DNA of 64,000 bases from contig BROG01000006.1 in the NCBI GenBank assembly GCA_030159075.1, positions 2,069,501 through 2,133,500 on the forward strand, given 5' to 3'. Under the pieces are notes generated by a model, which was not told where the DNA came from, ran no database searches, and saw only the letters and a program-made list of their open reading frames with translations. Source of the DNA: Atrina japonica. Lineage: Eukaryota; Mollusca; Bivalvia; Pterioida; Pinnidae. Of this stretch, positions 51,401 through 62,750 are shown in pieces (the stretch's first letter is position 1; every line of letters starts with the position of its first letter). The translations under genes were made by a program, and so were the position numbers.

Positions 51401-54400
51401 TGGAGAAGATATCAAACATGTATCAGATGATTATAGGCCATTTTAAGTATATATTCCTAGATCTACATGTACGTAGAAATATATTCAGGCTACATGTACC
51501 AGGATACTTGGACATTTTTCCCCTTGTTATTTTTGCCCTATTAAGACAGCAAATGTTTTAATTTTTGTCTGAAATCACCATCAGTTTTTAGCTTGAAAAC
51601 TTAAATAGAATCATTTTAGATTCGCCTCCCCAAGTTTAAAAATGGCGAAAATTCCCAGACATACAGTACAGTACAGTAAAAATGGCGAAAATTCCCAGAT
51701 ATACAGTACAGTACAGTGTTTATTATATATATCTCTTTATGATCAGGATACTCTGTATATTTTATTAGATGCCATGGGTCAATTACAAATATACAGTATA
51801 CATGTAGATCATGGAGATCATATTAGTGCCAAAAACACAAACACAGCATCAAACTCAAAGGCTAGATTGGGGAGGGGGGGGGGGGTTAGATTATAAACTG
51901 ATTATATTAATAATGAGAACATATATCGGGAATGGTTTAAACCTTACAGTTATACATGTACATGTACCTGACGATCATGTATGTATGTAAGCTGATTATG
52001 TCAGAACATGTACATATGTGTCATATTTTTAAAAGATTTTTGTGGTATTTTTATTATTGCATTGTAGCAGAATGTGTGATATTACATAAAAAAAGACATT
52101 ACAATAATTTCAGTTATCAGCATCAATATCATGACTTTTGTCATTCACATCTATTGCTTCATCAGTACTTTTTTTCTATTCATTTCTACATGTAGTTCAA
52201 ATCAATAAACATTCCAGAAAAACCAGAAATTTACTTTCTAAGAAATTGATGTAATAAAACAAGTACCATGCTAACTACATGTGCCATTTTGATGTATCCA
52301 AGATATCCACACCACAGAAACTTAACATATTTTTCCCACACAAAAAATATAAAAATCAGATTCCAAGGTATTAATCTTTAGGATGTCCAGAAGACAATAC
52401 ATATATGCCTGTATACAAATCTGGCGACTCTTCCCAGTAATGGACAAGTACTATTTCAATTATCTCAATAAAAAAAGTCCAACAAGCAACTTGTTTGTAC
52501 ATGTTAGATGTACATGTAGCAGTTGATAATTTTTTACAAAAGTGAAATACTTACAAGTGTTTTGAAAAATGTAATTATAGCATGGGTTTAATTACCAAAC
52601 ATGTGAATATCATACCCTCATTTATATGTCTGCTCTTGTATTACACAGGGAACTTGTGAAGTCTCGTCTCCACATTTACTGTTAGACCAATGTTATATAT
52701 AAAAAACATCACAGTGCTAAAAATTGCCTATAATACTGCAGTAAAACATACAGCGATGTGTGTAATTGATGAACGTAGATTGTAACGGTGTCTTCTTGGT
52801 ACATGTACAGTTATCTACATCTAAATGCATATGCGATTTAAGAAAGTTCAAAAATATATTTATAGATTTAGAATGTGTACAAAAAGTCATAGATAAGAGC
52901 ATTACTAAAGCATTTAGATGTTACATGTAGATGATACTGTATGGTAGTGTTTTTAGTGGATCACTTGGATACATACTTGTATATACATGTACCTTGTTCA
53001 TGTACATCTTTTTGAACATCTGTCAAGCAGGGCTATCAATATTGATACAAAATATGTTTGGTAATTCTACATAACATGGTGACAAGTGCAAACTATAGAT
53101 ACATGTGTCACACTATTTGCAAGTCTTGAGGTTTACTAGATTGGGAAACTTTTTAGCACGATTCCGCTTTTTCCTATCAAGCTTGTCCTTCCATGTACTC
53201 ATGCTGTGGGTGTTATCAAATTCGGTCTTCACTGACCATGCTTTGTTTTTCTCTTGTGAAGAATGGTAAATATATCTGAACAGGCACCAAACCTATACCT
53301 CAACAAAAAGTTATTAGTCAAAAAACATCAGTTGCAATAAGCAACCTTACAAAAAATAGTCATTGAATCTGTTTATGGTAGGGTGACCTCTGGTCAAGTA
53401 GCTGTCCACAGAAAGTGAATGACCACATTTGAACATGTAAATCAAATTTTAGGCATAATCCAGAGATGTTGAGGTGTGAATGTCCTGTCAGCAGGATCAG
53501 CTGTTTTTCTGCTGTTACTGGCTGCAGTTGACTACATGTACTTGTCAGTCCAAAGACCGGCTACAGTTACTGTACAGTTCATACTTTTGACCATTTACTT
53601 ATCAAAATCTGTGACCTTCTTTCAGCATTAAAATCATTTTACAAATGGCTTAAGTTATTCTAGTCCACTTTTATTTTCACAAAAAGGGTGGATTCTAGTC
53701 GATGTTGTGATTTTTTTCCCCAGACTGGCTGATTTTCATCTAGACTGGCATACCTTGCTAACTGCCGGTCCGAATGACCTGTTACATGTACTTAAAAAAT
53801 GATTCAACATCTCTGGGTTCTACCTATGACTATGAGAGAGAGCAGACCAAAGTTAATGATATGATATCCTAGGTTCAAGTAGATTTCAATACCTTTCTGA
53901 TGATAAATTATGTATTATATTTTAAGTCATAGGACTGGAGTTACAATATAGATTCAGCATGAAGTTATCTGAGATATGTGGGGGTTGTATGGGCTACATG
54001 ACTGGTTTCATTCCAACTTTGTTTCAACAAAATGCTCGCTTAAATAGTACCATACTAGTTTTCCAGCATATTTTGTAACTATTGCTTGGAAGATGTGTCA
54101 GTATAAATGAGATTAGATGATGTCACATATATACATATATATGTATTATCGTAAAACCTGCTTTAACGACCATCTGTGAATAAAGACCTTTTTTTAGCTG
54201 TCCCCAATAGTACCATTTGTGTACAAGTCAACATCTATATAAAGACCACCTCCCTATAAAGACTGGTATTCTTGTGTCCCTAAGGAGGTTGTTATGTTAT
54301 TATACAAGTTTCACTGTACATACCTGATGTTTTCTAGTCAAGAAGTCAGCTTAACCAATGTAATCTGCACTGTCTAATATTAACTCTGATATCCATTTAA

Positions 54401-57400
54401 TAAAAATTTTTGTTTTACACAGTAAAAAGAGAGAAGTTGTACCTGACCTGGCTCCCATGTTGTGGCATTCATTTGGCACAGTAGCGGCACTGTTACAAGA
54501 AATCGTCAACATTTATCCTGCTATTAATCCTCCACATTTGACAGTAAGTTTTGAAGCGTGGTCAATTTCCAGTGATTCCCAGAATTATGTTACTCATCAA
54601 TTTGAATTTCAAATTTCTATGGCCAATGGTGAAAGATTAGGTGGAATGCTGCTTTTGCCATGATATTTTGGTCTATCTGAATACCACATTTTGGTTTTCA
54701 TCAAATTAACTTGCTTTACATGTATATCGACTAGACCTCAAATTAGTGTCATTATGGACTTTTGGCAATATTTTCATCAATTCATGTCTTAGCTATCAGT
54801 TAATAGTGCTCACAAACCCATCTTACTTGATGTTCTTTTTTAAAAGTGAATACGAGCCGGCCTGGCTCAGTCGGTAGCGCATTCGACACTGGATCGTGAG
54901 GTCATGAGATCGAGTCATGCCGGCGACAGGTTGCTTTCCTGTCTTTCGCATGAGACAGTAAAAACTGGAGGTCCCGTGTCACATTAGGTGTCAGCACGTT
55001 AAAGAACCCTTACTGCTCAATGGCCATAAGTGTCAAGCATAGGCCAATTTGAAGCCTTCACCAGCATTTGGTGACATCTCCATATGAGTGAAATATTGTT
55101 GAGTGGGACGTTAAACAACAATAAACAAACAAACAAATAATTAAATGTGAATATTGTGATACATTGATTTTTATGTACTGTATTTCTCGGATTATAAGTC
55201 ACACATTTCTATAAACCGCAGTGCCGTTTTATAGTGATTTTTCAGTATTTGGTAGCGTATAAAACGCACCGGAATATAAACTGCACATGTAGGAAGGTGT
55301 TCACTGAACTTGTATTGAGAAAACGTATGTCTAAACCCATGTACAATGTTCAATTATGGGATGTATTTGAACGTTGATTTTTTTTTTGCATAAATATTAC
55401 TTGTAAAATATTAGTAATATATTTTAAATGCAGAACAATCTCATTTTTTAAAAAAGAATAGTATTTAATAACCTAAATTGAGGACGTGAAATTGTATTTC
55501 TATATGTCGCCGATAGTACGAGTTTAACTGTAGATCTGGTATTTCTGAGTTCTCAAGTTCAGCTTTGCTGATCACACTCTTGATTTTGAAGAAACAATGG
55601 ATCCATAATTAGCATTGAATGACCTTGACCTCAGTAACCTTGTTTTTCCTTCATTTCAGGCTCATCAATCAAACAGAGTGTGTAATGCATTAGCACTTTT
55701 ACAGTGTGTAGCCTCCCACCCAGAAACAAGATCTGCATTTTTACAAGGTATTCATGTTTTCAGCTTATATTTATTTACAGTTAAATACTTCACATTCTAG
55801 AGGTTTGGTGGTCTCTAATCAACCTATCAGTATAGCCCGTAACCTTAAATTATAAATTAATAATTCATCTAGCTGTCAATCCACTTCAATACAATCTAAC
55901 AAACATTTTAATGTTTCCATAAATCTGCCAATATTACTGTAAATAACTTTATTTTCACATGACACTGCTTCTCACTTTATTCGTGAGACGTTATTTTCGT
56001 AGTAAAATTTACAAAAGCCCATTTCATCATACTATTTTCGTATTTCATTACAAAAGTTGTTTTCTGTTCTGATATGAACTCAATTAATATCAACCATCTT
56101 CTTAAACTTCCAAAATAGTGTTTTCTTTTAAACATGTTAGTATATTTTCCTCCACAGTGGTTACTTCAACTGGGCCAGTGATAAACTATGTCCCTAATTG
56201 TAATTAACACATGTAGCATTGTGCCTTTCAGTTTTCATGTTAGAAAATTAATTGAGAACTTTATTTTTGGCGAGCGACAGCAATAGCGAAATTATGCGTA
56301 AATAAAATTATCGTGAATAAAACCGGATTTGCAGTATTCTTATAATTTGGTTGATAAATTATATATGATAGATAGATAAAAGTCTGACTGTCCACACTTT
56401 AATTCATAACATTTGTGGAATCAGAATTGGTCTGTAGAAATAAGATCTAGCTATCATATTTATATGTCCAAGACTTGATAATCAGATCTATATAAAATTA
56501 ACATACTATTTTATAGGCAGCTTTTCACGGTAATACAAAATGTATACAACTTTTGTAAAATGTTCCTCACCTGTCGACATGGTAAAACAGGTTAATATTA
56601 TATGTTCCTCACCTGTCGACATGGTAAAACAGGTTAATATTCAACTTGTTATGTGTCAGCCAGACGTGAACAAAGTAAAAATCCAGGCTGTTGATTGGCC
56701 AGATTTAGAAAGTTGTATACGATTTGTTGTACAGAATAGGAACATGTTTAAACACTTGCTTCCTGTGCTAAGCATGACCAGCAATCTTGCTTTTGTGCTG
56801 AACTGACTTGGTGGAACTTAAATCCAACAAAATTTAAGTAAAATGCATTAGCTCTTTTACAGTGTGTTGCTATCAAGTTTTTGTCGCTGACATTTTGCCA
56901 AAAAGCATTCATTTACAGTAACTTCTAGTTCAGCAAGATACATTATAACAACAAGGATTGAAAATAGTACATTACATTTATATAAAACCACTTTATGACC
57001 AAGAACTGTTCAGAACACACTCTGTCTTTATCAGTAAGAAAAACAAGTCTGCTAACAAAATTAACGATCATATCAGATTAAGTCTGTTCAATCCAATGCT
57101 TCAAATTTGCAGTTTGCTTTATACGAACCGATTCATGTATTTTTTATGCTGCTTAACTTCTGCACTGTTTTGTTAAAACAATACATCTAATACATATTGT
57201 ACACTTATTGAGATGATTTTTTTTGTCTCTTTTCAGCTCACATTCCCCTGTTTCTTTACCCATTTTTACACACTGTCAGTAAAACCCGTCCTTTCGAATA
57301 TTTACGGTTGACAAGTTTGGGTGTAATTGGTGCTTTAGTCAAGGTATGTAAATTTTTCACTGATTTTCTTATGTGCATACAGTAGAACTTCGGTGAGTCG

Positions 57401-60400
57401 AACTTCGATAAGTCGAATTTCTAAATGTTTTGAACTCTTGACAAAGTCATGAATAATTTTGTTATTTAACGCTTCTTTTAAACATTTTTTAATTTAAACT
57501 TTTTATGAGTCAAATTTCTCAATGTCTTGATTGAATTTCTGGGCCAATTTCTATAAAAACAACGAAAATTCCTACATATATTTCAAAGTCAGAATTTACA
57601 TGTATACGAAATAGCCCCATGATAATTCTTCTCCTTCTCTCAATGTTTTAATTTCACAAAAAATTAAGTGAAATTTAGCACTATTAGTTATAATGACCAT
57701 GTCTTAAATTGTTTCGAGGCTTCATATACACCACTGTACACCTAATAGAACCTGTGAAATAAAAAAAAAATGTATAATTCTCAATTACCGCATGCATCCA
57801 CGAGTTGAAACCCTTTTCTAGGTGGTCTCTTGAACTTCGACTCCTCAAAGTTCTATTTTATTTAATTATCAGAAAAAAATATCCAAAATATATGATCATA
57901 AGCAGTATCTTGGTTGACAATACTAACATATTCTTTCAATGTTATTGGATTGTAAAAAGAATGCTCGAAGGACAAAATGGATGTCATATCACTTTGTCTT
58001 TAAAATTTTCAATGCTGATAATTGCTATCGTGTGATCTGTATTTCATGGTATTTTGTCGTATGTTTTGGTACTTTTTAAGAATTTTAACTAATTTACCCT
58101 GAAAAGCAGTGGGCTGAACATTTTTTAAATTGCAAAAATTATTTCTGAAAAATATTGCAGTATTTTCTTTTGAGAATGTTCACACTCAATCAACTTTATC
58201 TTTGTGTATCATTTTATATAGATCTAAAACATAACATTTAATTTGTTCATATTTGTGTGCACAAGTGAAGAATTGTCCAAAGGGAGGTAATCATGATTGA
58301 GTACTGGTGAGTGCTAGTTCACTCGTTATTTTTACATAAATTATTTTGTTAATATTTTATTCAAGAATGTAAATTATTATTTATTACTATCTGTTACAGA
58401 CTGATGAACAGGAAGTAATCAATTTCCTTCTCACAACTGAAATTATTCCTTTGTGTTTACGTATTATGGAGTCAGGGAGTGAATTGTCCAAAACAGTAAG
58501 TAGACTTATTTGAACAAGGTATACCAAAAATAAGGGGAGTTAATTCTCTAAGACATTTACCAGTGATATACAAAATATACACTTTTGTAATTGCAATTTG
58601 GAAACAAAAAGCTGAAATTGTTTTTGCTTGAATCTGTCAGTTTTTGCTGATTATAAAAGTAATTAATATCAGATTATCCAAGATCAGTATATGAAAAAAA
58701 AAAGATAATGATTTGTTAACCTAAGGACCAAGGTCATAAAACTTTTAAAGAATATTTTTGGTCTGATAATACAATGGAAACTGTCTTATGAGACCACTAT
58801 CATAGAAGGCCACCTGTCTTGGGAGGCCTCATTCTAAAACCATTTAGTTAAATAATCCTTTTGATAAAGCCCCTTTTGAGAGACTGCCTGCCTTGTAAGA
58901 CCATATTTGAGCGGCAAAAGGGATGGTCTTTCACGACAGGTTCCACTGTTTTCTTAGGAGTGTCAGCTTGGCCAATCAAGTATCAGAATTTCCGGAAGAT
59001 AAATTCTCAGACTTGGATGATACACAAGTTTTATGATTAGCCAAGGAGTGAAGTGTTCTGTAGAACTGAGTAAAGACATACAGTAAGAGTTCAAGTTGTT
59101 AAATGTTAAGTAGCCCATTCCTTTGATTTCTATTTTTTAGGTTGCCACATTTATACTACAGAAGATACTCCTGGACGAGACTGGACTATCATACATATGT
59201 CAGACATACGAAAGATTCTCTCATGTTGCCATGATACTAGTAAGCTGATGATTCATTCCTTAACTCATCAACCCCTTAAAGACAATGGACTCTTCTATAA
59301 ATCAATGCTTTAGGCCAGTCCAAATGTGTCTTTAGGGGTTGAATGAGTTAAATACTGCATGATTAGTGTGTAACAATGACAAATTTTACAACCCATATAA
59401 TGACAATTAAACTGTATACCTGAAACCATAATGAATTATTTAGATTTGGTGTAATTCTGAGTTTTAACTTTAGGTTTAAAATGTTCACTCAGAGGTGGTA
59501 ATGAGTACTATCGGTATTTCTCTGCTTTATGATGGAATGAACCAATTTTCCTCACACTTGTCTGACTTCAATAAAATGCTAAGTTCCAATCTTTTAAAAC
59601 TCAGTTTTGTAGTAAGGTTATAAATTATTAAAAAGAAAATCTCATCATCTTAAGTATTATATAGGAATTCTGAACAATAAACTCGGATATTGTCTCACTC
59701 AATACCATTGGAATTTTCTTTGTAAAATATTCAGGGCATTAGTATATTTTTTGTTTAAATCACAACCATCTAGACAAATATACAGTGGAATCTCGTTATC
59801 TCGAAATTCACAGGACTGGCCCGTTTACTTAAAGATATCCGAAATTCGAGATAACGAAAATTTTCAATTAACATATTTTCTATTCTTATTGGACGATGAA
59901 ATAGACCTTTTCAGGGTACTGATTAATTCAAATTGGATTTAAGCAATTATTAATGACACCTTCATCTTGGCACGTTAACGAAGTCGGTTGTCCTGTGTTT
60001 CGCAGGTAAACAAGTAATATATAGAATGATTTTTGCATTCAAAATGTAAACCTTTAATCATGGATGGTAACTTCGAGATAACTAGTGACAATTCTGTAAT
60101 ATTTAGATACTTTGGACCAGAAAAATACTTTGACATAACCAGAATTTCAACCCATCCGATATTGACATATCGAGATTCCACTGTATATTGAATCATGTAT
60201 AGACTGCATGCAGGACTTTGTTATTTTATTTTTACACATTGGATACCAAGATCAGGAAAACATGGACCAAATTCTTAAATTTCAAAGTCTTGAATTAATT
60301 ACTTGTGAACCTTGTCCTTGAACTCAGATTTTGTAGTTAAAAGAACTTTGTATGTACGGGCAATTGATATAAATGTTGATATACAGTGTTCACAATAATA

Positions 60401-62750
60401 TACTTGTCATTTTAGGGGAAAATGGTGCTACATTTATCAAAAGAGCCATCAGCTAGACTGCTGAAGCATGTGGTTAGGTGCTATTTAAGGTTATCAGACA
60501 ATCCAAGGTAAATTTAAACAATTGCATAATATCTATTATTAGATCGTGAAGATCATTGTATACCTTTCACGAAGTATTTTTTTTTACGATTATTTTTGTC
60601 TTGTCTTGAGGAAGGAAGAAAGTGCTATGTTTTTGTTGCAGGCTTGCTGCTCAGTTATTGTTTCTAGCTTGCTGATATTTGGCTTGGGTGTTCCTGGGAT
60701 GTTTAGCATTGATGGTATGAAGTTGGGGGGGGGAAAAATTTTGATGGTTTGGACATAACTTTGTTTTCGCCAATTTGTATCAATTAGAAAAACGGAAGGC
60801 ATTCAAATACACTAAAGAGTATAAAGCCTTTTACCAGAATTGTGAAATTAACCTATGGGCAAGTGCTCAGCCCCAGGGCAGAGTAAATTTAGTCATATAG
60901 TGTTCATATACTTTTTAGTTCAAGTGAGCTTTTTCTGATCGCCTTTTGTCCGTCGTCTGTCCGTCCATCTGTCCTTATACTTTTCACATTTTCGACTTCT
61001 TCTCCAAAACCGCTGAAGGGATTTTGATGAAACTTTATAGGAAGTAAGTACTCAAGGTCTTGTACCAAATTTGTTCATTTCGGCAAGATCGGCCCAGGGT
61101 GGGGCAAAAGAGGCCCCAAGGGGTACCCCTATTTCTAAATCTCCTCCAGAACCGCTGCATGATTTGAAAAACTAACTGTATTTGAGTGATCAACATAGAT
61201 GTATGATTCAAGTTTGATAATTTTGTTGAAATCGGGAAATAAATTTTTGACACATTTTTGACGTCTTTTTAGACTTTGTAATTTTCATTCATTTTTGTAT
61301 GATTTCTTTGATTTTCTCCCCAATTACTCATTATGATGCATTTATTTTATGTTTTACCTGTGGTTTGGTAGATAAATGCTTTCCTGAAAGAATTTTGCTA
61401 AAATTTAATTCTTAGAATTTTTCATTAATTTTTTAAGACTGCAAAATTGAAAGGGGGGGGGGGGGTAATTTTCCACATTTTCGACTTCTTCTCCAACTGT
61501 TGAAGGGATTTTGATGAAATTTTATCGGAAGAAAGTACTCAAGTTCCTCTACCAAGTTTCTTCATTTCAGCCAGATTGGCCCAGGGTGGATCTAGGATGG
61601 GGCAAAATAGGCCTGGGGTGTACCCCTCTTTAAAAATCTTCTCCAGAAATGCTGATGGATTGAAAAACTAATTGAGTGAGTGATTTTTATGGATGCATTA
61701 TTCAATTTCTGTTTTTAGAATAAATTGGAAAACTAATTTTTGTCATGTTTTTGACATCTTTCCCAACTTTGTCATTTTCATTCATTTTTAAGTCTCCTTC
61801 ACTCCTAAAGGAGTGTTAAAATAATTTGTAAATTTGAGATTCCAATATTTGTAAAATACCAACACAGTTCAGGTGATCAATGTGGCTCATGGGCCTCTTG
61901 TTATATAAACATTTTTTTTATGCATTGTAAAGAAGAACTGAATACTTATAGAAAGAGTAATGCAAATGATATTTTCACAAAATTTTCAGGTCAAAGGTCA
62001 TTGACATTTCTGAAGACCTAAAATGTTAATTTTATCAGAAACCATTAACCTTTTGTATAGGCATGTGCTGTAGAAATTATGGGGAATGATGCCTATTGTA
62101 AGTTTGCAAGGTCATTTGGTCAAAAGTCATCAAAGCTTGGTCTGTTTTCTCTAAAAACCATCATTTTTGTATAGTCATATGCCTTTGAGAGTCATTGGGA
62201 ATATTAACAAAGTTTCCAGTTCACTATGTCTATGATCAAAGGTCTTTGACACTTCTGACCCTCAATTTGAGCACTGAAAATGCATCTGAAAGTTATAGTT
62301 CATGTAAAGATTATATTGCACAGTTTCAAGATCATTGGGTCAAAGGTTGTCGAAACCATTGAAGACCTATAATGTCAGTTTTGTAAAATAAACCTCAACC
62401 TTTTTGTTCCGTGTATTATTGGTTTCAAAGTCAGAAAAGGTCTTTTATGAAATTAAATGTCATTTCGACTGAAACGATTTCACTGTATAGATATAATATC
62501 ATATTTAACAAATTGAAGAGTTAGTTGGTTAATTGAAACTGATGTTCTGGTATCTAACAAGTACATTTTTTTCATTTCCAGAGCAAAAGAAGCTTTAAGA
62601 CAGTGCCTTCCAGACCAGCTTAAGGACAGCACATTTTCCAATTGTCTGAAGGATGATAATTCTACAAAAAGATGGTTAATGCAACTTCAACAGAATTTGG
62701 AAGCTCCAGGCTTGCCTGATCCTAGAAGTATGCCATTACACCAGCAATGA
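45385..62750 (+). CDS. CNOT9: CNOT9 (RQCD1/CAF40), CCR4-NOT complex subunit 9 (9 coding exons)
   Basis: Armadillo-repeat subunit of the cytoplasmic CCR4-NOT deadenylase. In the family it docks on CNOT1 and offers pockets for tryptophans of GW182/TNRC6 and other repressors, linking microRNA and RNA-binding proteins to mRNA decay. Exons: 45385-45408, 50918-51057, 54423-54543, 55660-55747, 57237-57343, 58400-58495, 59141-59239, 60416-60507, 62582-62750. All junctions are GT-AG and in phase; total 936 nt, 311 aa (human 299). Core blocks such as [75 protein letters not shown] and [20 protein letters not shown] are essentially identical to the vertebrate protein. The variable N-terminus (residues 1-20) and the Gln-rich end ([20 protein letters not shown]) are mollusc-specific in detail. 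It is divergent from ATG9. Confidence 0.98.
46187..46351. mobile_element. ~165-bp foldback element
   Basis: CATGGGCGTCGGAAGC and GTTCCGACGCCTATG are inverted ends, flanked by CTAGA / CTAGA. A GGGGCTAAGCCCC motif occurs twice inside. No coding capacity. Confidence 0.75.
46352..46830. repeat. Dispersed repeat, second copy of the 23930-24400 sequence
   Basis: Shared landmarks in the same order include AAAGACTGATAAGATTGACTC, GGTCCAGTTACTATGTTTAA-like, ATGTTTATTTATTTGTCTT, AACCACGTGTTTTGACA, GCATTTTGAATTCAG and CATGCCTAATTAGTAATTGG. Neither copy has a credible ORF. Confidence 0.75.
48512..48882 (-). mobile_element. Mariner-like foldback element, truncated copy
   Basis: Ends GAAGTTCTACTGTA. Reading in reverse it matches 57379-57760 through TTCGACTTATC-like ends, TTATTTAACGC and TGGCCCAATTTC-like blocks. 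The far end is missing. Confidence 0.7.
49429..50122. mobile_element. 694-bp element with hAT-like inverted ends
   Basis: CAGTGCTCCAGATAA at the left and TATCTGGAGCACTG at the right are inverted. No transposase ORF and no clear 8-bp duplication, so the superfamily is a guess from the CAG start. It lies in CNOT9 intron 1. Confidence 0.7.
50531..50619. mobile_element. ~90-bp foldback element
   Basis: ATAGAACCTCACTTATGAGACC pairs with GGTCTTAATAGCGAGGTTCC as inverted ends. CNOT9 intron 1. Confidence 0.6.
50918..51057 (+). CDS. CNOT9: CNOT9 coding exon 2
   Basis: Residues 9-54 and part of 55, with [19 protein letters not shown] and [11 protein letters not shown]. The acceptor is a tandem TACAGCAG, so the exon can start at 50918 or 50921 (losing one Gln). 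Donor GTATGT. Confidence 0.95.
51161..51252. mobile_element. ~90-bp foldback repeat, copy D
   Basis: ACATCAACGCCTGAAAAACA, TTAATCAATGACTTGGACCA and GCCCAAATGTATTTCTAGGG followed by ATGAATGAGT match copies A and E. Confidence 0.7.
51638..51717. repeat. 40-bp tandem duplication
   Basis: AAAATGGCGAAAATTCCCAG followed by AYATACAGTACAGTACAGT occurs twice head to tail with one substitution. Confidence 0.95.
54147..54319. mobile_element. Mariner-like foldback element
   Basis: TATCGTAAAACCTG and CAAGTTTCACTGTA are diverged inverted ends; interior AACGACCATCTGTGAATAAA and ATAAAGACCACCTCCCTATA. CNOT9 intron 2. Confidence 0.6.
54423..54543 (+). CDS. CNOT9: CNOT9 coding exon 3
   Basis: Residues 55-95, [20 protein letters not shown] then [19 protein letters not shown]. 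Acceptor TTTTACACAG, donor GTAAGT. Confidence 0.97.
54853..55142 (+). mobile_element. tRNA-derived SINE
   Basis: A tRNA-like head has a perfect RNA polymerase III box A (TGGCTCAGTCGG) and a decayed box B (GATCGAGTCAT), followed by a ~200-bp body and an (AAAC)n/AAATAA tail. Flanks AAAAGTGAATA (54842-54852) and AAATGTGAATA (55143-55153) form an 11-bp target duplication with one mismatch. The tail suggests mobilisation by a partner LINE. It is inserted in the sense direction in CNOT9 intron 3. Confidence 0.88.
55660..55747 (+). CDS. CNOT9: CNOT9 coding exon 4
   Basis: Residues 96-124, [20 protein letters not shown] then PETRSAFLQ. Acceptor CATTTCAG, donor GTATTC. A 29-bp near-copy of its centre lies in the next intron at 56842. 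Confidence 0.97.
55935..56338. mobile_element. Mariner-like foldback element (~400 bp)
   Basis: TACTGTAAATAACTTTATTT and AATAAAACCGGATTTGCAGTA are inverted ends with TTCGTGA/TCGTGAA next to them. No ORF. CNOT9 intron 4. Confidence 0.65.
56560..56641. repeat. 42-bp tandem duplication
   Basis: TGTTCCTCACCTGTCGACAT then GGTAAAACAGGTTAATATT occurs twice, period 42. Confidence 0.95.
57237..57343 (+). CDS. CNOT9: CNOT9 coding exon 5
   Basis: Residues 125-160, [20 protein letters not shown] then [15 protein letters not shown], an armadillo helix pair. Acceptor CTTTTCAG, donor GTATGT. Confidence 0.98.
57379..57858 (+). mobile_element. Mariner-like foldback element (~480 bp)
   Basis: TACAGTAGAACTTCGGTGAG with TCGAACTTCG, and TGAACTTCGACTCCTCAAAG with TTCTATTTTA, are inverted ends. 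Homologous in reverse to 48512-48882. CNOT9 intron 5. Confidence 0.75.
58400..58495 (+). CDS. CNOT9: CNOT9 coding exon 6
   Basis: Residues 161-192, [20 protein letters not shown] then [12 protein letters not shown]. Acceptor TGTTACAG, donor GTAAGT. Confidence 0.98.
58771..58949. mobile_element. ~180-bp foldback element
   Basis: ACAATGGAAACTGTCTTATG and GACAGGTTCCACTGT are inverted ends; interior has AGACCA/TGGTCT pairs. CNOT9 intron 6. Confidence 0.7.
59141..59239 (+). CDS. CNOT9: CNOT9 coding exon 7
   Basis: Residues 193-225, [20 protein letters not shown] then [13 protein letters not shown]. Acceptor TTTTTTAG, donor GTAAGC. Confidence 0.98.
59260..59351. mobile_element. ~90-bp foldback repeat, copy E
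   Basis: TTAACTCATCAACCCCTTAA to TTTAGGGGTTGAATGAGTTA, the best-preserved copy, with inner AATGGAC/GTCCAAAT arms. It begins 20 nt after the CNOT9 exon 7 donor. Confidence 0.8.
59781..60185. mobile_element. Mariner-like foldback element (405 bp)
   Basis: TACAGTGGAATCTCG and CGAGATTCCACTGTA are perfect 15-bp inverted ends flanked by TA, with further inverted pairs (ATTCGAGATAACG, TTCGAGATAACTAG). No ORF. CNOT9 intron 7. Confidence 0.85.
60416..60507 (+). CDS. CNOT9: CNOT9 coding exon 8
   Basis: Residues 226-255, [20 protein letters not shown] then [10 protein letters not shown]. Acceptor CATTTTAG, donor GTAAAT. Confidence 0.98.
60918..61904 (+). mobile_element. ~1-kb dispersed repeat with internal duplication
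   Basis: Begins TTCAAGTGAGCTTTTTCTGA and ends TTCAGGTGATCAATGTGGCT then CATGGGCCTCTTGTT. The interior has a unit (CACATTTTCGACTTCTTCTC ... GATTTTGATGAAA ... GGCCCAGGGTGG) repeated at about 60985 and 61475. I recognise the style from bivalve genomes but cannot name the family. CNOT9 intron 8. Confidence 0.7.
61987..62420. repeat. Degenerate tandem repeat, ~130-150 bp units
   Basis: The pattern GGTCAAAGGTCATTGACATT / TGAAGACCTAAAATG recurs about three times with strong decay (near 61988, 62110, 62230 and 62340). Confidence 0.55.
62582..62750 (+). CDS. CNOT9: CNOT9 coding exon 9 (C-terminus)
   Basis: Residues 256-311 and the TGA stop at 62748-62750. [20 protein letters not shown] then [20 protein letters not shown]; the last ~20 residues diverge from vertebrates. 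Acceptor CATTTCCAG. Confidence 0.97.

Noticed and set aside
54853..54925. tRNA gene
   Set aside because: Box A is good but box B is degraded, no cloverleaf can be drawn, and the segment continues into a SINE body with tail and target duplication.
56540..56806. 88-codon ORF in CNOT9 intron 4
   Set aside because: Part of it is a 42-bp tandem duplication (multiple of three, so kept open by chance); exons 4 and 5 already join in phase and match the conserved protein.
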